A stretch of DNA of 64,000 nt from Quisquiliibacterium transsilvanicum (GTDB lineage: Bacteria > Pseudomonadota > Gammaproteobacteria > Burkholderiales > Burkholderiaceae_E). The position numbers were made by a program, and so were the translations under genes. Shown in pieces: positions 43,818-54,694 of this stretch. Every line of letters starts with the position of its first letter. The stretch's first letter is position 1. The stretch lies in assembly GCF_014202215.1 (NCBI RefSeq), contig NZ_JACHGB010000004.1, positions 223,255 to 287,254 on the forward strand, read 5' to 3'. The notes below the pieces were generated by a model, which did no database searches, had not been told where the DNA came from, and saw only the letters and a list, made by a program, of their open reading frames with translations.

Positions 43818-45266
43818 TCATGTGTCGGTCCCGCTCCGCCGGTCCGGTGGCCGCATCGCGAGCACCTCGCGCAGCTTGCCGCTGACCGGGTCGGCCAGCG
43901 GCGGTGCGGGATCCTCCAATATGTCGATCCGGTCCAGCCCCTGGCGCGCGAAGTAGGCGCGCAGAGCCGTCACGATACGGCCCAGCGCGTCCGGACGCGC
44001 ATCGCCCGGGGGCGTTTCGAAACGCACCGCCAGCGCGGCGGGTCCGGTCTGGATCAGCTGGAAGCGCCGGACGCCGCCTCCCTCCTCGATCACGGTGGCC
44101 ACCGCCAGCGGCGCCAGCCGGACCAGGCGGCCGTCCTGTGTCTCGAGCGCCAGGATGTCGTCGCGCCGGCCGGACACGCGCAGCGCCGGAAACGGTGAGC
44201 CGCAGGCGCAGGCATGCCCGAGCATGGTCACGCTGTCGCCCAGGTCGTAGCGGATCAGCGGCTGGACGTGGTTCGCCAGGTTGGTCAGCAGCACGGTCTG
44301 CGAGGCGATCCCGGGCGGCACCGCCTGGCCGCGCTCGTCGACCGGCTCGAGCACCACCCAGTCGCTGTTGAGATGGAGGAAGCCGTGGCCGCAATCATGG
44401 GCGATCTGCATGCACTCCGAGGCGCCGTAGCCGTTGATCACCGGGCAGCCGAAGGCCTCGGAGATCTCGGCCCGCTCCCCGTCCGACAGGGTCTCGCCGC
44501 CGCTCCAGAGCACCTGCGGCGCCAGCGCCAGCCGGCCGGCGCGTCGTTCCTCGGCGAGCAGCAGCAGCGTGGTCGGGTAGGCAGCGACCACCGTCGGCTG
44601 CCAGGACTGCAGCTCGGACACCAGCTCGGGCAGCGGCGACAGCACCGAGAACGATCGCGTCGCTGCGGCCATCCAGGGGTAGCGGCGGCGCAGTCGCTCC
44701 CAGGACACCACTCCCGCGAAGTGGCCCTCCAGCGCGGCCAGCATCGCGAAGCGGCCACCGCCGGCCAGGGTCGCGAAAGGCGAGGGCGAGCCCGCTGCGG
44801 ACGGGAACCGCGCCGACAGCAGGGCGTCGTAGACCGCCAGCGCGTCCGGGTCCTGGACGTAGATGCCGGGCGTGCCGGTGCTGCCCGAACTGGTCCACAC
44901 CGCATAGCGCCCAAGGTAGGGCTCACCGATGCGCCCGGGGTCGGCGACGAAGCGCCGGATGTCCTCGAACCGCAGTGCGGGATCGGTCACCCAGTCGTCG
45001 AAGCGCGCCATCAGCCCCGCCTTGTCCTGCACGGGGAAACGTTCGAGGCGGAATTCGTCCTCGGCCAGGCCGGCGAGGCGTTCGCGGTAGTAGGGCGATC
45101 GTCTGCGCGCGCCGCTCACCAGGGCGCGAAGACGGACCGCCTGCAGCCGTTCGATCGCATGCGGATTCTGGGACGACGTCAGCCAGGTCTGCTGGAGCCG
45201 CGCGCTCCATCGCCACCAGTCGGTGAACGTGGCCATCGCACCGAAGGGATCGAATATCGCAGGCAT
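43818..45266 (-). CDS. PaaK/F390-synthetase-like adenylate-forming enzyme
   Basis: This 482-residue member of the phenylacetate-CoA ligase-like AMP-forming family has VWTSSGSTGTPGIYV (P-loop for ATP), VLWSGGETLSDGERAEISEAFGCPVINGYGASECMQIA (A5-type motif), LIRYDLGDSVTML and RVSGRRDDILAL. A CACG cluster near HACACGSPFPAL is reminiscent of the cysteine region of PaaK/CapK relatives. The acid it activates is unknown. It likely shares an mRNA with the transglutaminase-like gene 19 bp downstream. Confidence 0.82.
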   Translation of the reverse strand: MPAIFDPFGAMATFTDWWRWSARLQQTWLTSSQNPHAIERLQAVRLRALVSGARRRSPYYRERLAGLAEDEFRLERFPVQDKAGLMARFDDWVTDPALRFEDIRRFVADPGRIGEPYLGRYAVWTSSGSTGTPGIYVQDPDALAVYDALLSARFPSAAGSPSPFATLAGGGRFAMLAALEGHFAGVVSWERLRRRYPWMAAATRSFSVLSPLPELVSELQSWQPTVVAAYPTTLLLLAEERRAGRLALAPQVLWSGGETLSDGERAEISEAFGCPVINGYGASECMQIAHDCGHGFLHLNSDWVVLEPVDERGQAVPPGIASQTVLLTNLANHVQPLIRYDLGDSVTMLGHACACGSPFPALRVSGRRDDILALETQDGRLVRLAPLAVATVIEEGGGVRRFQLIQTGPAALAVRFETPPGDARPDALGRIVTALRAYFARQGLDRIDILEDPAPPLADPVSGKLREVLAMRPPDRRSGTDT

Positions 45267-45461
45267 GGACTATCCAGTGCGGGTCGAGCGCCGACGCGAC
45301 GCGCAGGTTCGCTCATGGCGAGCTTAGGGCATCCGGCGGCGAACGCCGCGCATATCCGACCCGCACGATGGGCAAAGCCCGGAACGCGGCTCCTGCGGGC
45401 CGTCGCGCGGCCGTGAGCGTCTGGGCGAGAATCCGGGCTCCAGGAACGAAGCGGGGAAATC

Positions 45462-45887
45462 ATGAACGACGATCTAGAGGCCCGGATCCGGTCCGGCAAG
45501 GCGCTGCAGGAATCGATGGGCAACTTCCACGTGATCTCATGGGATGCGGCCAGCCGCACCCTGCACGCGGGCTTCACGGTGCGCCGCGAGTACTGCCACA
45601 CCAACGGGACGATCGCCCAGGGCGGCTTCGTCACCGCCTGGCTCGATGCCGCGATGGCGCATGCGGTGCTGCACGACACCGAGTACAAGCAGAACATGGT
45701 CAGCCTCGAGATCAAGGTGAGCTTCCTCGAGCGCGTTGGCCCCGGCGAGGGAACGGTGCAGGGCAGGGTGCTCCGGCGCGGCAAGCGCGTGCTGTTCATG
45801 GAGGCCGACCTGTACAACCCGGACGGACAGCTGGCTGCGCAGGCCACCTCCACGGGCGTGCTGGTCCCGATGCCGCCAAGGGAATGA
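45462..45887 (+). CDS. PaaI-family hotdog thioesterase
   Basis: This 141-residue protein contains REYCHTNGTIAQGGFVTAWLDAAMAHAV, the PaaI/YdiI-type hotdog helix with HTNGTIAQGG in place of the usual HNPxGxxHGG, and VSLEIKVSFLERVGPGEGTVQG. It presumably hydrolyses an acyl-CoA; the substrate is unknown. It is transcribed alone, with a strong hairpin just after the stop. The 195 bp upstream (45267-45461), shared with the divergent PaaK-like gene, show no other gene. Confidence 0.85.
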   Translation: MNDDLEARIRSGKALQESMGNFHVISWDAASRTLHAGFTVRREYCHTNGTIAQGGFVTAWLDAAMAHAVLHDTEYKQNMVSLEIKVSFLERVGPGEGTVQGRVLRRGKRVLFMEADLYNPDGQLAAQATSTGVLVPMPPRE

Positions 45888-45900
45888 CGTCGAGGGAACG

Positions 45901-45930
45901 AAAAAAGGGCCCGGTTCGACCGGGCCCTTG
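45901..45930. terminator. Bidirectional terminator between convergent genes
   Basis: The stem GGGCCCGGT (45907-45915) pairs with ACCGGGCCC (45919-45927) around a 3-base loop. A run of six A on the left serves as the T-run for the minus strand, and TTGTT on the right serves the plus strand. It terminates the thioesterase (plus) and the substrate-binding-protein gene (minus). Confidence 0.9.
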
Positions 45931-45969
45931 TTCATCGGCGCCGTCGCTGAGGACGGCGCTGCCCAGAGG

Positions 45970-47172
45970 TCAGACGAATTCCCAGGCCTTGCCGGTAAAG
46001 CGCTGGATCTTGATGTACTCGATCACCCGATAGTCGGTCGGGCTGGTGTTGATCAGGCTGCCCGGCAGCAGGGCTTCGTTGCGGTAGTCCTTCAGGCTGG
46101 CGGCCTGGCGCATGATGTTCTCGCGCGTGAGGTCGTCACCGCACTGCTTGAGCAGATGCTCGAGCGTCTGCGCGTAGGCGTAGCCCGAGATGTTCATCGA
46201 GTCCGCGGTGTTCGCGTCCGGCATGCGCTTCTTCATCCAGGCGAACCAGTCCTTGATGAAGGGGTCGTCCTTCCATTGCGGATCGGTGGGGTCCTTGATG
46301 AAGCCGCCGGTCTTCACGCCGACCGAGTTCTCCAGGCCCGCGGGCTGCAGCGTCGAGCCGATCTGCGCCGAGCCAAGGTGGATGTAGGTGTCCGGCTTCC
46401 AGCCCAGTTCGGCCACCTTGCGGATCGCCTGCGCCACCTGCTTGGAGTACGCGAACAGGAAGAGGGTGTCGGCGCCGGTGGCCTTCAGCGAGACCAGCTG
46501 CGAGTCCACGGTCGGGTCGGTCGGCTGGTAGCTGAGCGCGCTCAGGATCGTGTTCGCCTTGGCGCCCAGGCCCTCCTTGAGACCTTCGAGCATTTCCTAG
46601 CCGAAGTCGTCGTCCTGGAACAGCACCGCGATCTTCGCGTTCGGGTGGTTGGCCTGCAGGTGCTTGGCGTAGGTGCTCGCCTCCCACTTCAGCGTCGGCT
46701 GCCAGCCCATCGACCAGGGGAAGTTCTTCGGATCGGCGAACTGCTCGGAGCCGGCGGCGTTGAACAGGTGCGGAATCTTCTTCTGGTTCACGTACGGCCG
46801 GATCGCCTTGTTCAGGGGCGTGCCCAGCACGTTGAAGATGAAGGAGACCTCGTCCTGCTCGACCAGCCGGCGGATGTTCTCCACCACCTTGGCCGGATTG
46901 TAGCCATCGTCGAGGCTGATCAGGTTGATCTTGCGCCCGTTGATGCCGCCCTTCTCCTCGTTGAGCCACTTGAAGTAGGCGGCTTCGGCGCGGCCGATCT
47001 GGCCATAGGCGGAAGCCGGGCCGCTGTAGGGCAGCGACTGGCCGATCTTGATCTCGGTGTCGGTAACCCCGGGGCCGTATTTCTTCTGGGCGCGGGCGGT
47101 GAGGGGCAGGGCGCTTGCTGCGGCCGCGGCCAGCGGGCCGAGCACGATCGAGCGGCGGGTGCTGTTGGTCAA
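45970..47172 (-). pseudogene. Branched-chain-amino-acid-type ABC substrate-binding protein, interrupted by an amber codon
   Basis: This periplasmic binding protein (Peripla_BP_6, LivK-like) would be 400 residues long except for TAG at 46597-46599 (codon 192). Both sides are in the same frame and fully homologous: signal peptide LGPLAAAAASALPLTARAQ, TDTEIKIGQSLPYSGPASAYG, LISLDDGYNPAKVVENIRRLVEQ, then FQDDDFG-stop-EMLEGLKEGLG, where relatives have FGKD/EYLKGLKDGLG. The change looks like AAG to TAG. Everything after the stop is intact through the C-terminus. The start is TTG 47172 with GAGGAG six bases upstream. No permease or ATPase genes lie nearby. It is either a recent nonsense mutation or a sequence error. 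Confidence 0.88.
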
Positions 47173-47253
47173 TTCTGTCTCCTCGGTGGAATCGTTCTGT
47201 GTTCCCGGCGGCAGCCTGTGCGCGGCGCGGCGGCTACGCCGTGGACCAGTCGA

Positions 47254-47259
47254 TTTATA
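47254..47259 (-). promoter_or_regulatory. Possible -10 element of the substrate-binding-protein gene
   Basis: TATAAA on the minus strand lies about 82 bp upstream of the TTG start, in an otherwise GC-rich gap. No convincing -35 was seen. Confidence 0.3.
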
Positions 47260-47364
47260 CGCCTGCGCGCGGTCGCCCGGTGGATGATCGCGTGCCAGCG
47301 TGTTCCGAATGTTCGGGTTTGGATCCGCCGCTGCATCCGCGGGATGCGGCGCGGCGGCGGAATG

Positions 47365-47395
47365 AAAAAAGGGCCCGCGCATCGCGGGCCCTTTT
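47365..47395. terminator. groESL terminator (bidirectional hairpin)
   Basis: The 9-bp stem GGGCCCGCG/CGCGGGCCC (47371-47379 with 47383-47391) has a 3-base loop. Six A on the left give TTTTTT for the minus strand, and TTTT follows on the right. It lies about 80 bp after the groEL stop. Confidence 0.9.
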
Positions 47396-47472
47396 GTGCT
47401 GCGTTGCCGCTGACTGCGCGGCTGCGGCTCCGGCGTCGAACCGCCTCGCGGCGGTCCGAGCGCGGCCGCGAA

Positions 47473-49119
<1,647 letters not shown>

Positions 49120-49169
49120 TCAGACTCCTGAGTATTCGGGGATGTTCGGTGCGGGGGAGGGCGAAGGGC

Positions 49170-49460
49170 TCAGCCCTCGACGACCGCCATGATGTCTTCC
49201 TCGCGCATCACGAGGAGCTCGTCGCCATCGACCTTGACGCTCTGGCCGCTGTACTTGCCGAAGAGCACCTTGTCGCCGACCTTGACGCCCAGCGGGCGCA
49301 CCTTGCCGTCGTCGCCGACCTTGCCGTTGCCCACCGCGAGGACTTCGCCCTGGTCGGGCTTTTCGGCGGCGTTTTCCGGGATCACGATGCCCGACGCGGT
49401 CTTGCGCTCGACGTCGAGGCGCTTGATGATCACGCGGTCGTGCAGGGGACGAAGTTTCAT
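49170..49460 (-). CDS. groES: Co-chaperonin GroES (10 kDa)
   Basis: This 96-residue protein begins [20 protein letters not shown]. The mobile loop region ([21 protein letters not shown]) and the closing [15 protein letters not shown] are family hallmarks. It caps the GroEL ring. ATG 49460 gives the canonical start, although the frame is open further upstream. Confidence 0.99.
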   Translation of the reverse strand: MKLRPLHDRVIIKRLDVERKTASGIVIPENAAEKPDQGEVLAVGNGKVGDDGKVRPLGVKVGDKVLFGKYSGQSVKVDGDELLVMREEDIMAVVEG

Positions 49461-49565
49461 GAAGATTGCTCCTAAGCGTTTGAAGTCAAACGGTTTTGTC
49501 GAAAGAATCGGGGCCGCCGAAGCGGCCGGCGCAGGCATGCCCGCAGCGCCGTGTCGGCGCGGTTG

Positions 49566-49592
49566 CTAGCACTCAATGCCTGCGAGTGCTAA
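49566..49592 (-). promoter_or_regulatory. CIRCE element (HrcA operator) of groESL
   Basis: CTAGCACTC, nine bases, then GAGTGCTAA. This equals the CIRCE consensus TTAGCACTC-N9-GAGTGCTAA except for the first base of the left arm. It lies about 105 bp upstream of the groES ATG, so HrcA repression of heat-shock transcription is expected. Confidence 0.95.
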
Positions 49593-49668
49593 TAGTAGTG
49601 CTTAGCAGCGCCGAATTCAAGCCGCGCGGTCGCGTAGGATGTGAGCGACTTGCAAAAAAGGAGCCTGG

Positions 49669-50247
49669 ATGACCGTACTGGTCCTTGGCCTGCTGGTCTT
49701 TCTCGGCGCACATTCGGTGCGCATTCTCGCGGACGACTGGCGCGCGCGACGCATCGCCGTGATGGGTCCGGGAGCCTGGAAGGGCCTGTTCTCGGTGGTG
49801 TCGATCGTCGGTTTCGTGCTGATCGTCTGGGGCTACGGGCTCTCGCGGGCCGCGCCGGTCGATCTCTGGCACCCGCCGGTCTGGACACGGCATCTGGCTT
49901 CGCTGCTGAACCTGGCGGCCTTCGTGCTGCTGGCTGCGGCCTACGTGCCGCGCAACCGGATCAAGGCCTCGCTTGGCCATCCGATGGTGCTGGGCGTGAA
50001 GGCCTGGGCGCTGGCGCACCTGCTGTCCAACGGTCGCCTGGCCGACGTGATGCTGTTCGGCGCCTTCCTGCTGTGGGCGGTGTTCGACTACCGCGCGGCG
50101 CGCCGCCGCGACCGTGCCGGGCGCGCCCGTCGTGTGCCGGGAACGCTGGCCGGCGATGCCGTCGCCGTGGTGGCCGGTGCCCTCGCCTGGGGCGTGTTCG
50201 CGTTCTGGCTGCACGGCGCCTGGATCGGGGTGCGGCCCTTCGGCTGA
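49669..50247 (+). CDS. NnrU-family membrane protein
   Basis: This 192-residue integral membrane protein has about five or six hydrophobic helices and the NnrU-family hallmarks FLGAHSVRI near the N-terminus and LGHPMVLGVKAWALAHLLSNGRLADVMLFGAFLLWAVFDY. Family members are linked to denitrification or to other haem/isoprenoid-associated steps, but no nitrogen-oxide genes are nearby, so the role here is open. It is divergent from groESL. Confidence 0.88.
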   Translation: MTVLVLGLLVFLGAHSVRILADDWRARRIAVMGPGAWKGLFSVVSIVGFVLIVWGYGLSRAAPVDLWHPPVWTRHLASLLNLAAFVLLAAAYVPRNRIKASLGHPMVLGVKAWALAHLLSNGRLADVMLFGAFLLWAVFDYRAARRRDRAGRARRVPGTLAGDAVAVVAGALAWGVFAFWLHGAWIGVRPFG

Positions 50248-50285
50248 GGTGGCGCGGGCAGCGCCAGTGTCGGTGAGCCTGGCGG

Positions 50286-50744
50286 TCAGCCCGGCGGGCG
50301 CGGCAGTCGGGAAAGCATCCGGTCGAGCTGCCGGGCGAAGGCCTTCTGGTCGCTGGCGGAGAACGGCGCAGGCCCTCCGCTGATCTCGCCGATCGAGCGC
50401 ATTTCTTCGAGGAAATTGCGGCGCGCCAGGTGCTCGCCGATGTTGTCAGGCCCGTAGAGCTCGCCGCGCGGGTTCAGCGCCCGCGCGCCCGCCTCCACCA
50501 CCGCGGCGGCCAGCGGGATGTCGGCGGTGACGACCAGGTCTCCTGCGCTGACACGGGCCTCGATCTCGCGGTCGGCGACGTCGAAGCCTCCGGCCACCTG
50601 CACCGAGCGGATCAGCGGAGAGGGCGGAGTGGCGAGCCAGCGGTTGGCCACCAGGGTGAGCGGTATGCCCACGCGCACCGCCGCGCGGAACAGGATTTCC
50701 TTGATGACCGCCGGACAGGCGTCGGCGTCGACCCAGATGTGCAT
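50286..50744 (-). CDS. yaiI: YaiI/YqxD family protein (DUF188, UPF0178)
   Basis: This 152-residue protein begins MHIWVDADACPAVIKEILFRAA and contains VTADIPLAAAVVEAGARALNPRGELYG, both diagnostic of the PIN-like DUF188 family. Conserved acidic residues suggest a nuclease fold, but no activity is established. It is convergent with the NnrU gene (38-bp gap). Confidence 0.93.
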   Translation of the reverse strand: MHIWVDADACPAVIKEILFRAAVRVGIPLTLVANRWLATPPSPLIRSVQVAGGFDVADREIEARVSAGDLVVTADIPLAAAVVEAGARALNPRGELYGPDNIGEHLARRNFLEEMRSIGEISGGPAPFSASDQKAFARQLDRMLSRLPRPPG

Positions 50745-50862
50745 GATTCCCGGATTCTATCGGTTGGCGCCCGGAACTCGCGGCGAGGCACTGCTGCGCG
50801 AAACGCTGGAAACGATCTGCAGCCGGCTGGACAGCGCCGATCGAGCGCGAGAGCATTTACCG

Positions 50863-51327
50863 ATGACATCGACAGCCGACACCCTCGCCCCGCCCGCCGG
50901 CTTCAAGCCGGTCGTCTTCCAGTCCAACCCCTACCTCGATCTCGTCGGCCCCTTGCACGGCCGGATGGACGGCGAGGACTTCGTGCTCGGCTTCCAGGTC
51001 GAGCGCCGGCACTGCAATCCGGGTGGCACCTGCCATGGCGGCATGCTGATGACCCTGGCGGACATGCTGCTGCTGCTCGGCGCCAACGTGAAGTGCGACA
51101 TCAAGCGCTACATGACCACGGTCAGCGTGACCAACGACTTCCTCGCGCCGGCGCCGGCGGGGAGCTGGCTGGAGGGCCGAGTGCAGATCCTGCGCACCAC
51201 CCGCAGCCTGGTCTTCGTGCAGGGGACGATGTGCCTGGACGGTGCGCCGGTGCTGCGCACCAGCGGCATCCTCAAGCCGGTGGGCGAGGAAGACCCGCGC
51301 TTCGGGCGCCGCAGCCTGTTCGAGTGA
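50863..51327 (+). CDS. PaaI-family thioesterase
   Basis: This 154-residue hotdog-fold protein has the signature RRHCNPGGTCHGGMLMTLADMLLLLGA (HNxxGxxHGG class) and SVTNDFLAPAPAGSWLEGRVQIL. It probably hydrolyses an acyl-CoA thioester. The start ATG 50863 is preceded by an AT-containing gap shared with the divergent yaiI gene (118 bp). Confidence 0.88.
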   Translation: MTSTADTLAPPAGFKPVVFQSNPYLDLVGPLHGRMDGEDFVLGFQVERRHCNPGGTCHGGMLMTLADMLLLLGANVKCDIKRYMTTVSVTNDFLAPAPAGSWLEGRVQILRTTRSLVFVQGTMCLDGAPVLRTSGILKPVGEEDPRFGRRSLFE

Positions 51328-51343
51328 TCCAGGGGCGGCCGGC

Positions 51344-52480
51344 TCACTGCCATTGCGGGCCGGCACGCTCCATGCAGCGTCCGTAGCGCGCGTCCACCCG
51401 GGTGGCGAACCATTCGGTGGTCAGCTTGCGCGTGATCTTCGGGCTCTTGAGCACGATGCGCGGGATCACGGCACGAGGCGGCCGGCGGCCCTCGGCGCGC
51501 TCGGCAAGCTCGAACACCCGTCGGTAGAGGCTGCTGCGCTCGAAGCCGGCCTGCGTGCCCTGCTCCAGCGCGCTGCGGATCTCGGCGTCGCTGGCCTTCA
51601 GGCGGCCGCGCAGCGCGCGCACCGCGAGCTCGGTGCTGCCCGGGGTGTCCGAGCCATGCCGGACCAGGTCGCCGTCGAGGTCGAGCGGGATGCCGGAGGC
51701 GATGCTCACCGCGTTCTGGAAGCCCGCGTTGCGACTGGCCCAGCGGCCTGCGTTGAAGTCCGCGAAGCGGTAGAGCGGCCGATCGTAGTCCGCGGGGTAG
51801 TCGAGCAGGTGGGCGATGCCGAAATACAGGCCGCCGCGCCGCGTGAACACCTCGCTGCGGATCGAGCTGTCCACCGGGTAGGGATAGCTGCGCTGGCCCG
51901 CATGCGCTTCGGCAAAGTCGATGGCGACCTGCATCGGCCCTCCAGTGCGCACCGGGTTGAGCCCCGCGAACAGCCGGCCGCCGAGCGGAACCCGGTCGAT
52001 CATGTCCTGGAAGGTCTCGCTAAGTTCGCGCTCGGTGCGGGCGCCGTCGATCCGCTCCGCGTAGCTGCGCCCGTCGCCCGAGGGCAGCTTCAGCGCGAGG
52101 CGCACCGCGAACATCGGCACGCCGACGCGCTCGGCCCGGCGCTCGATCTCGGTCCAGGCGATTTTCGCCAGGCCCGGCACCTGCGGGTCCGCGCGGTAGG
52201 AGGACTCCTGCTCCGTCACCGCCAGCACCGCGCACACGTTGCGCGGGCTTGGCTGGAGTTCCAACGCGGCGAGGGCGGCGTAGACGTCCGTCGCCCAGCC
52301 GGCGCGGTCGGGCACCGTGGCGGGAATCAGCGCTGCGATGCCGGCGCGGACTTCCGACGGCCGCGGCCGAGGCGTCTCCGGCACCGGCGTCTCGAGGGCG
52401 CAGCCGGCCAGCGCGCTCGCCAGGCACAGCGCCGCGAGCGCGAGGAAGCGGCGGGGCTGGCGCATTGGGAGGATGGGCAT
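51344..52480 (-). CDS. DUF1615 lipoprotein
   Basis: This 378-residue protein has a lipoprotein signal peptide ending in the lipobox LAGC (Cys about 27), then a conserved domain beginning IAALIPATVPDRAGWATDVYAAL with VLAVTEQESSYRADPQVPGLAKIAW, SGGPMQVAIDFAE-like text (here RTGGPMQVAIDFAEAH) and DSSIRSEVFTRRGGLYFGIAHLLDYPADY. The TEQESSY/GGPMQV pattern recalls lysozyme-like transglycosylases, but this is only a resemblance. It is convergent with the upstream thioesterase. Confidence 0.83.
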   Translation of the reverse strand: MPILPMRQPRRFLALAALCLASALAGCALETPVPETPRPRPSEVRAGIAALIPATVPDRAGWATDVYAALAALELQPSPRNVCAVLAVTEQESSYRADPQVPGLAKIAWTEIERRAERVGVPMFAVRLALKLPSGDGRSYAERIDGARTERELSETFQDMIDRVPLGGRLFAGLNPVRTGGPMQVAIDFAEAHAGQRSYPYPVDSSIRSEVFTRRGGLYFGIAHLLDYPADYDRPLYRFADFNAGRWASRNAGFQNAVSIASGIPLDLDGDLVRHGSDTPGSTELAVRALRGRLKASDAEIRSALEQGTQAGFERSSLYRRVFELAERAEGRRPPRAVIPRIVLKSPKITRKLTTEWFATRVDARYGRCMERAGPQWQ

Positions 52481-52575
52481 CCGTCAATCAACGGCCGGCC
52501 GGGCCGATCGGTGCACAGAGGCGGATGGCGCACCGTGCCCCCGAGGGGACAGGGCGGCCCGCCGGGGGTCGAAGC

Positions 52576-54222
52576 TCAGCGCAGCGCCGGCAGCACGTAA
52601 TCCCTGAAGCGCTCGCGCAGGGTCAGCTTGTGCACCTTGCCGGTTCCGGTCATCGGCATCGCGTCGATGACGACGACGTCGTCCGGCATCCACCAGTCGG
52701 CGACCCTGCCCTTCAGGTAGGCGAGCATCTCCTCGGGCGTCACCTGATGGCCTTCGCGCGGCACGACGACCAGCAGCGGCCGCTCCTGCCACTTCGGGTG
52801 CGCCACGCCGATCACCGCCGCCTGCATCACAGCCGGGTGGCCGACGGCCATGTTCTCGATCTCGATCGAGCTGATCCATTCGCCGCCGGACTTGATGACG
52901 TCCTTGGAGCGATCGGTGAGCAGGATCTGGCCGTTGGGGGCGATGCTGGCGATGTCGCCGGTCTTCATCCAGCCCTGCTCGTCGACCGCCGCGCCGCCCT
53001 CGTTCTTGAAGTAGGCGCTCGCCGCCCAGGGCGCCCGGATGCGCAGGTGGCCGTGGGCCTTGCCGTCCTGCGGCAGCTCGCGGCCTTCGTCGTCCACCAG
53101 CCGGTACTCGACACCCCACATCGCGTTGCCCGACTTCATCCGGGCGTCGATGCGCTGCTCGAAGGGCAGCTCCGCGGTGCCAGGCGGCATCATCGCGCCG
53201 CTGCCGCCCAGGCTCTCGGTCATTCCCCAGGCCTGCATGATCTGCACGCCGTAGTCGCGCTCCATGGTTTCCATCAGCGAGCGCGGCACCGCTGATCCGC
53301 TGGACAGCGATGCGCGCAGCGTGCTGAAGCGCTTGCCGGAACGCTTGAGCCAGTCGGCGATGATCAGCCAGAAGGTGGGCACGCCGCAGGTGAGGGTGAC
53401 GCGCTCGCCGTCGAGCAGCTCGTAGAGCTTGTCCGGTTCGTAGTTGCGTCCGGGAAGCACCAGCCTGCTGCCGGTCATCGGCGCCAGGTAGGGGAACTGC
53501 CAGGCGTTGCCATGGAACATCGGCGCCATCGGCATCAGCGTCTGGCGCGCGCCGTTGTCCGAGTTCATGGTGACGAAGCCGAGGTACAGCATCGTGACCA
53601 GCATCGCCGAGCGGTGGGAGTAAACGACGCCCTTGGGATTGCCGGTGGTGCCCGAGGTGTAGCAGATGGTGGACGCGCAGTTCTCGTCGAGCAGCGGCCA
53701 AGCGTATTCGGGCGCCGCCGCCGCGAGCAGGTCCTCGTAGCAGAGCAGATTCGGCAGCGTGGTGCTCGCCGGCATCTGTGCCCGGTCGCTCATCATCACG
53801 AAGGCCTCCACCGTGGTCAGTTGGGGCGCGATCGCCTCGGCCAGCGGCAAGGTCAGCGCATCGACGAACAGGAAGCGGTCCTCGGCGTGGTTGATGATGT
53901 AGACCAGCTGGTCCGGGAACAGCCGAGGGTTGATCGTGTGCAGCACCGCGCCGGTGCCGCTCACCCCGTAGAACATCTCGAAGTGCCGGTGGGTGTTCCA
54001 GGCCAGGCTGCCAACGCGCTCGCCCGGGTGCGCGCCGAGCGTGCCGGTGACCGCGTTGGCCAGCCGCTGAATGCGGGCGTAGGCGCGCCCGTAGTCGTAG
54101 CGGAACAGGTCGCCCTCGATCGTGCGCGAGACGATCTCGGTGGCGGCGTGGTACTTGGCGGCATGTCGGATCACCGACGAAATCGTCAGCGGCATGTCCA
54201 TCATCAGGCCCTGCAGGCTCAT
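52576..54222 (-). CDS. Long/medium-chain acyl-CoA synthetase (AMP-forming)
   Basis: This 548-residue ANL-superfamily ligase has P-loop [21 protein letters not shown]5-type [11 protein letters not shown]7 WMKTGDIA, A8 [23 protein letters not shown] and the A10 lysine in [16 protein letters not shown]. It has the EWISS form typical of FadD-like fatty and branched-acid ligases (the FadD3/AlkK group). ATG 54222 is used. It is downstream of maoC by 62 bp, in the acyl-CoA catabolic cluster. Confidence 0.92.
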   Translation of the reverse strand: MSLQGLMMDMPLTISSVIRHAAKYHAATEIVSRTIEGDLFRYDYGRAYARIQRLANAVTGTLGAHPGERVGSLAWNTHRHFEMFYGVSGTGAVLHTINPRLFPDQLVYIINHAEDRFLFVDALTLPLAEAIAPQLTTVEAFVMMSDRAQMPASTTLPNLLCYEDLLAAAAPEYAWPLLDENCASTICYTSGTTGNPKGVVYSHRSAMLVTMLYLGFVTMNSDNGARQTLMPMAPMFHGNAWQFPYLAPMTGSRLVLPGRNYEPDKLYELLDGERVTLTCGVPTFWLIIADWLKRSGKRFSTLRASLSSGSAVPRSLMETMERDYGVQIMQAWGMTESLGGSGAMMPPGTAELPFEQRIDARMKSGNAMWGVEYRLVDDEGRELPQDGKAHGHLRIRAPWAASAYFKNEGGAAVDEQGWMKTGDIASIAPNGQILLTDRSKDVIKSGGEWISSIEIENMAVGHPAVMQAAVIGVAHPKWQERPLLVVVPREGHQVTPEEMLAYLKGRVADWWMPDDVVVIDAMPMTGTGKVHKLTLRERFRDYVLPALR

Positions 54223-54284
54223 CGGGACGGTCTCCTGGATTTCCTGGGTTGAGCAGCAGAGCCTGTTCCGCGCCCGCGCGCCAG

Positions 54285-54692
54285 TCAATCCGGGGCGCTA
54301 CCGATCGCTTCCGGAACAGGCGCGGCGGGCAGGGTGGCGCTGCCTTCGATCACCGCGATGCCCTCCTGGTTGCGCACCCAGACATCGAACTCGCCGGGGC
54401 GCTCGGCGGATTCCGTCCCGCCGGCCTCGACCACGTCGCCCACGCGCACCGGCCTGACGAAGCGCACGTCGATCGCGCTGCGTGCGGCGACCGCCGCGCC
54501 GAAGGTGCTGGCGATGGCCTGCCAGACGAGGTTCAGCGACATGGTGCCGTGGGCGATCACGCCGCCCATCGGTGTGGTGGCCGCGAACACCGGGTCGACG
54601 TGCAGCGGGTTGAAATCGCCGGTGATCTCCGCGTAGGCGAGGATGGCCGGCATGTCCACGCTCAGGCGGACGGGTTGCAGCGTGCGCCTCAT
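54285..54692 (-). CDS. MaoC-like enoyl-CoA hydratase subunit
   Basis: This 135-residue single-hotdog protein contains the hydratase-2 motif YAEITGDFNPLHVDPVFAATTPMGGVIAHGTMSLNL with the catalytic Asp and His of DxNPxH. Single-hotdog MaoC proteins act as dimers or with a second hotdog subunit; one is encoded 2 bp upstream. It probably hydrates a trans-2-enoyl-CoA. Confidence 0.9.
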   Translation of the reverse strand: MRRTLQPVRLSVDMPAILAYAEITGDFNPLHVDPVFAATTPMGGVIAHGTMSLNLVWQAIASTFGAAVAARSAIDVRFVRPVRVGDVVEAGGTESAERPGEFDVWVRNQEGIAVIEGSATLPAAPVPEAIGSAPD

Positions 54693-54694
54693 GC

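Noticed and set aside
46597-46599. Programmed readthrough (selenocysteine or pyrrolysine) at the internal stop of the substrate-binding protein
   Set aside because: The codon is TAG, not TGA, no recoding hairpin or pyl genes are seen, and betaproteobacteria are not known to use pyrrolysine. A nonsense mutation or sequence error is simpler.
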